This document shows, piece by piece, positions 12,001-24,584 of a stretch of DNA of 64,000 nucleotides. The stretch's first letter is position 1. Each line of letters starts with the position of its first letter. Origin of the DNA: Oncomelania hupensis. Lineage: Eukaryota > Mollusca > Gastropoda > Littorinimorpha > Pomatiopsidae. Under the pieces are notes generated by a model. It had not been told where the DNA came from, ran no database searches, and saw only the letters and a list, made by a program, of their open reading frames with translations. The DNA is taken from contig CM072513.1 in assembly GCA_036898135.1 (NCBI GenBank), positions 12,895,602 through 12,959,601 on the forward strand, read 5' to 3'. The translations under genes were made by a program, and so were the position numbers.

Positions 12001-15000
12001 ACAAAATCATCCTCCTAAAATCCTTCAAATGGGTCATTTTCTTCATCAAGAATCTGACGCCATAATTCTCCACCTCTTAAACTTCAAACTTTAATCAAAC
12101 TTTGAACATTCACTGTGTGCGGTCTACACATACTAAAAATGCAGTTAAAAACTCCGCCGGAAACTGCAGGAAATCACGATCACGTATGCAGGAGTCTCGC
12201 ACGTTTGCTATAAATAGATTTCCACATGGCAGCCTCTAAGCAGACCAATTCATTACCGGCTGCTGACGGTCGCTCCGTGAGCATGCACATAGCTCCGCGT
12301 GTTAAAGGGTTAACAATCAATTACCTCCCCTTGTCCAGACCTACCTACCGTTACGATTTCGCCGTATTTTGTTACGATTTTCAGCCCTTACTACGATTTT
12401 TACGATTTCCCAAATTTCACAACGATTTTCCGAACGCAAAAACTACGATTTTTCGGTTGGCGTCTATTCCGATTTTTTAATTGCCATTTTCTCTGCGCAT
12501 TGCCTTTGCGCACTAATCAGTGTGCTTTTAACCACGGCTTTTCATTGGTTACCTAGTTTAATAACCAATCGTGAGCAAGCTAACTTTTATAGCTACAATC
12601 GCACCAGTTGCTGGAACACTAGCTTTTCTACTTTTACTAGGGAATTTGCAACATTTCCCCACTGGCCCAGACAGACGCTTGCCGAGTAGAGTAATTAAAA
12701 TGAAGCGTGTTCGTGATACTGATAGCATCAGCGACGAGGATTCCGAATGTGATGTCGCCACTGCTAAACCAGCAGCTAAGAAAAAGATTCCAGGACGCAA
12801 ACAGAAATATAAACCAGAGTACGCTGTGATCTGGAAATGTTTTGGACCATCACACGAAGGAGCGGGTGGGTCATTTGCAAGATTGTTAGTATTTGTTGTA
12901 GAAATATAATGAATTTAAAGACCGATAGATCGATCGCGGTGTGAATACGCTTTTTACAATTTTCCCTCAAAATGTTACGCTTTTTGTCCCAAGTCGTTAC
13001 TCCTAAAAATTTGGGGGGTAGGCAGGTCTACTTGTCTAATCCAAAACCCCCTTGATCACTGGACATAGATGCCAACACAATCAAGATATAACAATATGAA
13101 AATAAAGATGAAATGACACAACTGATGGCTTAAGTGTTCAGTCACCAAGACTTCAAGAAAAGTATTTAATTATTGTGAAACTTTATACACTGTGAAACAG
13201 AACTCCCTTCAATCCGAACTGATTAACCCGTCTGAAGGTGCACTAAGGCTTTGCATCTATCACAGATTGTAGTAAATAGTCACAGGTTTATATATATGTT
13301 TATATGCATGTAAAGTTGTATGTATGCTTGTGAGTGTGCTCGATCTGGAGAGTGGAGAAACCAGGCAGTAGTCCTCCCAGTGGCAAGGGTCTCGTAGCGC
13401 CCAGGCGGCAAAGGTCTCTCACCGTCTCAGCCCGGCACCAATGACATCAGCGGATAGAGCAACAGCATCCAACACCCAACAGCAGCAGTAGAAGCATGTA
13501 GAGGTGGGCGGAAAAATACATAGGAACAGATACGTAGAAGAACAATAGTAGTAGGCCCAATCTACCTCTACAATTTAAACAATACATAGGAAATAACTTC
13601 TTCTGCTGTCCGCCATCTTGACCTGTTTATTTATGCATCATAACAATTCACAATTCTTCTATAATTTATTTAACTTCTTATGAACATGATTATTTATACA
13701 AATACAAATGCATAGTATGATTCCATTTCTAGACAACCATCCTGATTCATTCTGTCTCTCACCTTCATCACCCCTCTTCCATATCATAATATATAATACA
13801 TCGTCACCCTTGACCTCATTTTCATCACCCCTCTCTCACATTCATACCCCTCTGGCATACTATAATACATCCTCACTCATGACCTCGTTTTTGCAACAAC
13901 TTCAACAATTTTATAACATTTTACATCTTCATCAAGAAAATCATATAAAAAATACTATTTATCAAAACACCCCTTTCCCCCTCATCCATCATCATTCATT
14001 CACTTACGCATACTCAGAGTGTATAGCCACTAAAAGAATTGAGATACTGGGCACCCACTCACCTTCAAGTCCTCTGCCTGTGAGGTTACAGACACATAAA
14101 CACCACAACACAACACAACACAACACTTTCTGTAGAGAGTAGATGGTTCATTCGTCTGTTACTGGCTTCGGACACCCTGGCACTGGCGTAGTGCACAGGT
14201 CTTGGGCAGTCTCTAAAATAAGAGTGCACACCCTTATGATCACACCATACACCTATCACAAAGAAATGGTGGCAGTGATATTCCTCCTCACTGTGACAAA
14301 TTTACTTTATTACCACAGCGTTGACAGCAAACTGGACATTCTTGCTCTTACTAACGAAAACAAGACCTTTGGTGGTTCCAAACACAAAACACAACCCTTG
14401 TAGAAGGACCCTACACCTATCCTCTGATAGTGGCAATCACACTCTACCCAGTCAAGTCAGACCTCAACAAATATGGGCTAGACTCTCCTGCCTCACCGTT
14501 CTCTCAGCTCACAACTCAAGGTGCAGAACCCAGCTCAGCTCCCAGCTGCTATCGAGCTATGCGTAATGCACATGAAAAATCTAACTTCCTATCATAACCT
14601 ACGCAATACAAAATGCTGATTCAAACTTTGCACATCACACTCTCAAAGATATGAAACTATACACTATATACAATCCGACACAGCATAATCTTAGCTTGCG
14701 TCAAAACTCGTGTCATCACAGTCAGTGTTATGGTAAGACATAAATTGTGTGATTGTTTTTCCAGCGAGTGACAGTTTTTTCCAAAGGCAAGTATTACGGT
14801 AAGACATAAATTGTGTGATTGTTTTGTCAAAAAGTGACAACTTTTGCCATTGGTCAGTGTTATGGTAAGACATAAATTGTGCGATTGTTTTGTCAAAAAG
14901 TGACAACTTTGGCCATTGATCAGTGTTATAGTAAGACATAAATTGTGTGATTGTTTTTCCAACAAGTGACAGTTTTTTCCAAAGGCAAGTATTACGGTAA

Positions 15001-18000
15001 GACATAAATTGTGTGATTGTTTTGTCAAAAAGTAACAACTTTTGCCATTGGTCAGTGTTATGGTAAGACATAAGTTGTGTGGTCGTTTTGCCAATAAGTG
15101 ACAGTTTTTGCCAAAGGCAAGTATTAAGGTAAAACCAAGGAGTACTAAAGACTGTAGTACTCCTCCTTGGGTAAGACATAAGTTGTGTGATTGTTGCCAG
15201 CTAAAAGCCTACTGAGGTATGAAATCATAAAACACACAACACCAATCCTGTTGAGCTCAAACAGGTTTACATAGGGGTTAAAAACACCACTGAACATGCT
15301 ATATTAGTGTAGATATATATTAGTTCCATACCAACAGTCTTTGAGTATTTGAATATTTCATTATTTTCAAGGTATCTCACATTGTGCTTAATTTATTTCA
15401 GTGTTAGACCATAGTTTACAATGAAGAGTGAGAGGAGACCTAATACAATGTTTTTGGCTGAGACATACATTTATCACTCTTCTGTCAAAATTGTAAAATT
15501 GTGTGAACACTTGCAAGCTTGTGGTAAGACAGAACCTACAATTTACTAGAGCAGTGAAAATGTTGGCAGGTGTGGATCTGGTGAAGCGGCAGGCGGTAAT
15601 GTGTCATCGCGTTCTTCGAGCCATAGAAGCCGTCGCCAAGGAATCCAACATCCTCACGCGAGAAACCTGGGAGACGTTGCTGAAATTTTTGCTGGCTGCC
15701 AATGACAGTCTCCTCTCACCACCCACTGAAAAAGGTTGGACAATGTTTTCTTTTTTTTGTGGCTACTTTGGCCCTACAACTTTTACAGATGGTTACTAAC
15801 ATATTTCAACAAAAAATGTAATTAATTTCCAGCCGTGCTGAAAGAATCAGTATCTAGCGCTTGTCATGAAAACCGTTACAGCTAATGCAGATAAAATGGC
15901 CTCAGAGCTTTCCAGAAGTTGACAGAATGCAATGTAACATTTACAAGAGTGGTGAAAGCAAGGATTTGTAACTGGCTTGATGGACTATGAACTGGCCTGA
16001 AAAATTAATAACTGACCTGACTGACTAGTAACTCAAAGCCTGCAGTCTACCACAATCTTCATTAGCCTGTGAGCTACTTTCATTGTTAACAAAACACACA
16101 TGTTTCTGCCCATGATGAGAAGCGAACATATTTCAGTGACACTTGACAAGACAAAAGTACCATTAGTTGGTCTAAGTTGAGGAATGCGGGACAAACAAAA
16201 AGTATTGGATGGAAGTAATGAGCCGCAAGTTGCAGGCCCCGTGCCTTAATGTTTATTGGCATGTGCTGATCCACTCAGTACTTTCACCAAACCACGTCAT
16301 TCATTTTGCTAGCTTTTCCTCCAGTTGTTCAATGTGAGGTGCCACAGTTCTTGTGCCTAGCGCCAGCTAATGCAGAAATGAGACAAGGCTGCTAAAAAAT
16401 ATTTGCTGTGTTGCATTTTGATCGAGCCTGAAGTTGAAGAATAAGAAATATTAAAAGAGTTATTGTTAAAAAAAAAAACAAACAAACAAACAAACAAAAC
16501 ATTTATTTTTTGAATACTGTCATTAAATATAAACAAAAGAGACAGGCCAGGTTATTGAAGCATGTCTTTACTAATTATGCGCAGAACTGGTTTTTGTGAA
16601 ATGCCTGTGATGGAGGTTGAGAGGGAGTAAAAAGGAGATGAACTTTGTCAGCTTGCATTTGCAAATTGTGGATTGTTAGCGTGTCAGTACTGAAAGCATG
16701 CTGTACATTGCACACTGACATAAATTTGCATGCTGAAGCATTGAGGTAAGGACTAATTGAATTCTTTTTCAGGGATGGACCAAATCTTACTTCCTCCAAA
16801 ACATTAATTCCTTTATCAAGATTTGGAGCAACTTTCAGTTTATCTGATGAAGTTGCAACAATGAACTGAAGAGCCTTGATTGTATTTTCCCCAAGCGCTT
16901 TGATACTATTTGCTGTATTTCAGAGCTTTTTAAGCTTAACATACTCAGATACTGTACATGTGATTAACAATAATATGTCGTAATGCAATGTGCATTTGTT
17001 TCCTGTTGGGCATGCAGATGATTGTGGATTAAGTTCATGTAAGTGATAACGTTTACCTCACTTTGTGTCACAGACTATGTACTTCACTGTTGTACTCAGC
17101 AACTTGGTTTTTCTGCAATTTTGCTTCCATTTCACTTTGAATTGCTGCTTTAGTCTTTCTCATAATCGAAATGAAGCATTTGAGAGGGCTATGATCATTG
17201 GCTTAAGCGATTGGTATATTTGCTAATGATCAAGGTTTTGTTTGTCTGCTGATAGTGATAGATGTGTGATTGCTGGCATAGGCAATGATGTTTTTACCTC
17301 TTGTCACCTATCAGTGCAAGCTTGACTAACAAATGATAATTTACAGTAAAATTGTCATTTCAATCCAATTTTGCTGTTGCTGTATGTTTCACGGTAAATT
17401 TTAAAGAGAAAGTTGCCGGGGTTAACTCTGATAGGGAAAAAGAAAAAAAAACACCATCTTCTTCACAAGGGCAACAAAATCTTGATCTATAATCAGTATA
17501 GTGATTTCCCAGATGGCTCCTGTCCTCCACCCTGCAACCCCTAATCTCCCCACCCACCTTCCATCCCATCCACCCCACCCCACTTACCCCCACATTATGA
17601 TATTATTAAAGCAAAGATTGAGCACCTTTACACAATTACTGAGCGGCTTTTTTAATATACCTTCATTGTTAATTCCTTTCTTTGGCATTTTTTCAATGCT
17701 TTTTTTACAGTGTATTTCTGCATTTATTTGTTAGTGCAATTTTGTTTGAAAGATTAGCCTAATGGGTTGAAAGGGTATTACGCATTGAGTGTAGACTATA
17801 GCAGTGTCTTGTATACCAAACATTTCAAAGTAACAGAAAGAAGTCAGTGTGTGTGACAGAGACAGGAAAGTGAATGATAAAATGAAACAATAAAAACTAA
17901 ATGTTTGTTAGGAAAGGTTTGGGTTGTTGAAGTGTTTGCATTAAGTTATGCTTAGATGTGTTTTGCAGTTTGTACAGTTGCAATGGAATGTGGGAGAGTT

Positions 18001-21000
18001 ATCAAGTTTCAAAATGTATTTTCTTTGTTGTTGTGTTGTTGTTGTTGAAGTCTTGTTTAACTTTAGTTGGCAGATTGAGTTTAGTTTATGTTGCATTAGG
18101 AAAGATAGCTTATGGTAATATTACAGTTTAGTTTATGTTGCATTAGGAAAGATAGCTTATGGTAATATTACAGTTTAGTTTGATATCTGTAGTGCGGCTG
18201 CTACAATTTTTCTCTTTTGTTAAAATTGTATTACATCTTAATGAGTAATTTCACCTGAAGCATTAAAAGTATAATTTGTAGGTATTTCTGCTATACTATA
18301 GAAATGTTAATATGTCCACACTTATTGAAAGTATTAGTACAAGTTGTTAGCTTATAATTATATGTTGTGGTGTTAACAGTAGATGTTAATTCTGTTGTCT
18401 GCAGTCAAAGGTATTGTTAGAGCTATATTATATTTAGATGTTTTGATGTTGCTTCCTTTGTGGCCAAAAGGACATTATGTGTGTAACGATATTTTGATTG
18501 ATTTGGTTTAATTGTTTTTACACTTTATTGTCCCTTTTTATGTGGACAGTAAAGTGGTGGAGGTTTTGAATGCAGTGTTGGTGGTGGACATGATGGAATC
18601 ACATATTAGTACAAGACGGTTTTTATCATAGTGTGACAGTTTAGTGTGCTCAGTGTTTTGAATACATTTCTTTTTTTATAAATATAAGAGATCTTTTTCC
18701 ACAGACAGGATTGACTCATGATGTGGGCATTTTGAGTCAAAATGCTTTGTACCCCTTCCTTGCCAACTTCACAGCAGCTTCAATCTCTTCCCAGTTCACC
18801 ATAAACTTCTTAAAAGCAATTTGAAGTTGAACATTCTGTGTTGCGGAGGATTGTCTAGCTCTTTGTTGTATATTTCTCTACATATGATGTTGATATAAGT
18901 CTTATATAGTAATGTATCCACAGATCACATTCATGCTCGTTGCGCTTGAAAAGAAAGAAGAGAGTAGCCATTAGAGGTTTAACAAGTTGAAATGTACACT
19001 ACTATTTACACTTACAGTTTATTGTAACATTGACATTTGTGTTTACACTATTCACTACTATTTGTTTTATTGTGTATTTTTAAGAAGACAATATTTAAAC
19101 GTCTTTAGCGGATTATGGCAAATTCAAGTTTGATTGTCAGCTTCAAATATGCGTGGTTTGTAATGCTATGACTGCAACTTTCAACGTGAAACAACAAATT
19201 ATTGCCTTTTGCCTAATGGCTTGCCTGATGACACAGTATGGTTTTATGCTAACCAATCAATGGGTCTTTCAGAGGGTTGTTTTGCAATCTAACTCTTGTT
19301 GTTTCCGTTGACTACTATCTTCATCAGACAGATAGGGTCTGTAGACTGTTTGATGTTTGTATTAGTGCAATGAAGGGAGGTTGCTGCCCACCAATACCTC
19401 CATAACAAGGTTTGATTTAATACTATCCTATACTGCTTCTTTGACAGGAGCTGCCTGTTTTATGTTGTATGTTTGCATTTACTAGTGCTTCTTAACATGT
19501 TTTGCCACTAAAACTTCTTAATGCCTCGTTTACAAATACACGGACTATGAGGATACCTTTGAAAATTCTATATGTAATACATATGACCTGGAACGATGTA
19601 AGCTTCACCTTCTCCACTCCTCTTCTTGTTCTTTCATGGAATCCTGCTGCTTTTCACTCTGCCATTGTACTGTACACACACACACACACGCACACAAAAA
19701 GGATGATAAAATAAACTGGGTGTATAATTGTTAGATTAACACTGTATTGTTTTGTTTTGTTACTGATACTGTTGATGCCTGTGTTTTGGATAGCAGTCAA
19801 CCTTTCCTTGTTGTTGTATTGATTTTGTGTGTGGTTATTTTAGCAGCAGGCAATTGTTCAATGGTACTACTGCAGCATGTACAAAATGTAAAGCATATCG
19901 ATGAAGCACTGATTTTGTTTTGCAGATGACATCAGCGATCACCTGTGTGAACGCGTGCTGAGCGTTTTGTTCGTCATCTGGCTGACGGCGTGTCACAAGT
20001 GTTTCCCGTCCCCCTCTCTGTGGAAGACATTTCGCAACATGTGCATCTACTGGCGCCACCATGAGGCTCTAGTGGTGCAGTGGCATAAGATCAACCACGT
20101 ACTGACAGCTCACATCATTCGCTCTATGTATGGTCCTGCCTACCCTCCTCTGCTGCTCTGTGAGTTGCCTTTGTTGTAACAACAATATATACCTATCAGT
20201 CTGTGATGTGTGACAACATCCCAATTGACAGAAAATAAAGGAGGCTTGCACTGGGAAAAAGAGCGGCCTCTTCCCCTTCAGAGAACTGAGAAGGGTTACA
20301 GGAAAATGTTAACCATTTTGAGATTGCTTGGTTGTTTGTGGTTGGTATCTTTAACTTCCACTGACGTTCACCCAACCATGATATATAGACTCACTCAAAA
20401 TGAAGTGGAAGTTTCTGTTTATTTTATTTGATGTTCCTTCTTTGCTCTATCTTGGCTAACTTGACTGACTCTACTCTCATTCTCACAATCGGTCTAGCAT
20501 TCAATAGCCAATCATCCAGTCACTCCCACACATCTTTCCATGCGCTCTAGCTCACTTCCTTCTCTCACAATTTGCTTATCTTTGCCATTTGGTGTTTTGT
20601 CACAGTGGAAGAAGACTGCCAGATGATCCCGGCTGAAATGAATTCCGAGTGCGTGACGCAGGCCTGGTTTCGCTTCCTGCACATTAACCAGAATCCTGTC
20701 GATCTCAGCCGTCCGGCGGTGGTGTCCAACACGCCTCGCTTTCTTCAACACGCACTGACCAACGAAGCTGTCCTGGACCCTAGTCAGCACGAGTGTCTGC
20801 AGAAACTGCCTGTCATCTTCTTCAAGGCCATGCGCGGTGTTTCCATTATGGTCAACGCCTTTTTGGGTTTGTGTGCAGTGTGGAGATAATGTTGATGATG
20901 GTAGGGATAGTGGTGGTTGGAGAAGGATGTAGTGGTGGTTTATTGTTTCTGATTTTTCATGGCTTGATGTATGTACAGGCAGGATTGTAAGAATCCGTGA

Positions 21001-24000
21001 TATATTAATTTAACAATGATATATTAACTTAACATGTTTTTGCTGTTTCTATTGAATATTTAAACATGGGGCCCTCGATCTTTGAGTTAAGAATATGGCA
21101 TGTATTGCACATCTTGGCTTTTTAAACAGGATATCATATTAATGCTTATACAAAGACATTCATAATATTCTGTGATTATGAAGTATCCTATGAATTTTGT
21201 TCATGTTCCATTGCAAGTGACGATGAAGAAGAAGGTAACTTGCCATTGAATTAGTCAGTCATTTATTTAAGGAAATGTGTGTGTGGTCTTATGTTGCCAG
21301 GACTGCCACAAGACTTGAAGGACAACCTGATGTCCACAGCTCCACAGGCGTCCAGAATACAGGCTGCTCCACCCTCCACTCCCCCAGGCCAGAGAAAACC
21401 TGTCAAAACCATGTCCGTCCTCACTTCTAAAGGTGGGGCATTGCAAGCAGCCTGACGTTTCACACATAATTTGCACTTTGTTTTACTCACATGCTAGCAG
21501 CAATGAATCAAGCTATGTATTTATATAAAATTAATGTTTAAGTTTTGACTGCTATCCTTTTTTTAATTTAAAAAAAATCTATAATTTATATTTTGTTGAT
21601 TTACATTGTCTAGTATGGATATAAGCATGCATACTGACTTGGAAAGCACACATTTACAATTAATTGAGGTAAGAGTAGTCAGTTTTAGGTTTTGATTGTA
21701 GCACTAGTCATTTGAGTATATACACGAGTTACAGTTAATTGAGGTAAGAGTAGTCAGTTGTAAGTATTGATTGTAGCACTAGTCATTTGAGTGTATACAC
21801 GGGTTACAGTTAATTGAGGTAAGAGTAGTCAGTTATAAGTGTTGATTGTAGCACTAGTCATTTGAGTATATACACGGGTTACAGTTAATTGAGGTAAGAG
21901 TAGTCAGTTGTAAGTGTTGATTGTAGCACTAGTCATTTGAGTATATACACGGGTTACAGTTAATTGAGGTAAGAATAGTCAGTTGTAAGTGTTGATTGTA
22001 GCACTAGTCATTTGAGTATATACACGGGTTACAGTTAATTGAGTTAAGAGTAGTCAGTTGTAAGTGTTGATTGTAGCACTAGTCATTTGAGTATATACAC
22101 GGGTTACAGTTAATTGAGGTAAGAATAGTCAGTTGTAAGTGTTGATTGTAGCACTAGTCATTTGAGTATATACACGGGTTACAGTTAATTGAGTTAAGAG
22201 TAGTCAGTTGTAAGTGTTGATTGTAGCACTAGTCATTTGAGTATATACACGGGTTACAGTTAATTGAGTTAAGAGTAGTCAGTTGTAAGTGTTGATTGTA
22301 GCACTAGTCATTTGAGTATATACACGGGTTACTGTTAATTGAGGTAAGAGTAGTCAGTTGTAAGTGTTGATTGTAGCACTAGTCATTTGAGTATATACAC
22401 GGGTTACAGTTAATTGAGTTAAGAGTGGTCAGTTGTAAGTGTTGATTGTAGCACTAGTCATTTAAATGTACATGGGCTTTCCCATATAGGTCATTCCCAT
22501 ATATGCTCATCAACACTACAAAAGAAGAACTAATGACTACATTCCAATGAAGAATTCCCCATGACCATTGATAGCCTCATTGTGCATTCCTTTGCAGTGA
22601 CATCTAGAACATCGCATGTGATGAAGATGGCTCCCCCTCCATTAATAGCCTCATTGTGCATTCCTTTGCAGTGTCATCTCGAACATCGCAGGTGATGAAG
22701 ATGGCTCCCCCTCCACCTCCCCAACCGGTGGAGAAAATGACGCTGGGGAATCGCTTCCCGTTTGCCCCCACGCGGCCTCACTGTAACAGTATTCTGCATC
22801 TGTTTGGTGCCTGGCTGTTCGACGCTGCGTTGGCTGGGGTGAAACTCCACGCCTCGCATGCTGCACCTGGTAGGTACAGTTTTGGTCTGTTTGTCTATTA
22901 TGTTGGGTTATGACATTCACGATGGACATGGCACAGTCCCGTCAGTTCTAGCATGTCCAGAGACCAGAGAAGAAGAAGAAATCCTCCCAATTCTCCGAGA
23001 AGAAGTTGAGGCAGCAGTGCAATCGCTGAAGAAGGGGAAGTCAGCGGGAGTGGACAACATACCCGCGGAACTGCTTCAAGCAGGAGGAGAAGCGATGATT
23101 GACGCACTCACCATTATCTGTAGCATTAGCAAGACCTGGCAGAGGGGTGGGGAGTAGCCTACACCATGGCCCCAGTCGCTTGTCATCACTCTTCCCGAAA
23201 AAGGTAACCTTCAGGAGTGTGAAAATTACCGCACCATCAGCCTCATCAGCCATCCCAGCAAGGTCCTTTTCAAAATATTACTCAACAGGTTGAAAACCCA
23301 AGCTGAACAAATCATAGCTGAAGAACAAACAGGATTCAGGGCAGGGCGAAGCACCACTGAACAGATTTTCAACCTCAGAATAATCTGCGAGAAATACCTA
23401 CAGCACCAACAACATCTATAACATGTGTTCGTAGACTTCAAAAAGGCATTTGACTGAGTCTGGCATGCAGCTCTGTGGGCAACAATGAGAGTGTACAACA
23501 TCAGCCCTAAAATTATTGAAGTCATCAAAAGCATGTATGACAAGGCTACTAGTGCAGTCCTCCATAACAGCGCCATCGGGAACTGGTTAAGAACAACAAT
23601 CGGTGTGCGTCAAGGATGCCTACTCTCTCCAACATTCTTCAACATCTTCCTAGAGTGCATCATGTCAGGATGCCCTTGCAGATCACGATGGCACAGTCAG
23701 CATAGGGGTTAGAGCAATCTCCAATCTTCGTTTTGGGGATGACATTGATGGATTGGTTGGAGAGGAACAAGAACTTGAACAGCTGGTACAGAGGCTTGAC
23801 ACCACCTCCAGAGCTTATGGAATGGAAATAAGTGCAGAGAAGACCAAAATGATGACCAACAACACCAATGGCATCAACACGGACATCAAAGTCCAAGGCC
23901 AATCCCTCAACACAGTGCATAGCTTCAAATATTTAGGAGCCAATTGTATCAGACAATGGGTCCCGACAGGAAGTCCTCTCCAGGATCGCACAAACAACTG

Positions 24001-24537
24001 CTGCCTTGACAAGGTTGAAGCCCATTTGGAAAGACAGGACCATCAGTCTACATTCCAAAATAAGACTGCTGCGCTCCCTTGTCATCTCCATCTTCCTATA
24101 TGCTTGCGAAGCATGGACCCTCACAGCAGATCTACAACGAAGAATACAAAGCATGGAGATGAGGTGTTACAGAAGACTTCTGGGCATTTCCGATACCCGA
24201 CACATCACCAACGACGAAGGTCGACAGACCATCACACAAGCCATTGGACAACACGATGCCCTGCTCACAGTGGCGAAGAAATGGAAATTCCGATGGGCTG
24301 CTGAGGACAGAGAAAGATGGAGTATGCTGGTTAAACGATCATCTGTGGTGCCCCTACGACGTCCGAGTTACGGGACAGGATAGGATAGGATAGGAAAAAA
24401 TGTCTGAGCTCCTCCTTGTCAGAAGTTGGACCATTGTAGTATCAACATTTTGGCCTTTGCTACCAATTTGGCTTTTTGTCTTCTCTCGTCTGGCTCCATG
24501 TTATGCTTATCTGCTTCTTTTTTTTTTCTTTCTCTCC

Positions 24538-24584
<47 letters not shown>

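Noticed and set aside
14657..15179. Two minus frames of 145 and 162 codons with [14 protein letters not shown] repeats
   Set aside because: Translation of the 66-bp minisatellite in two frames.
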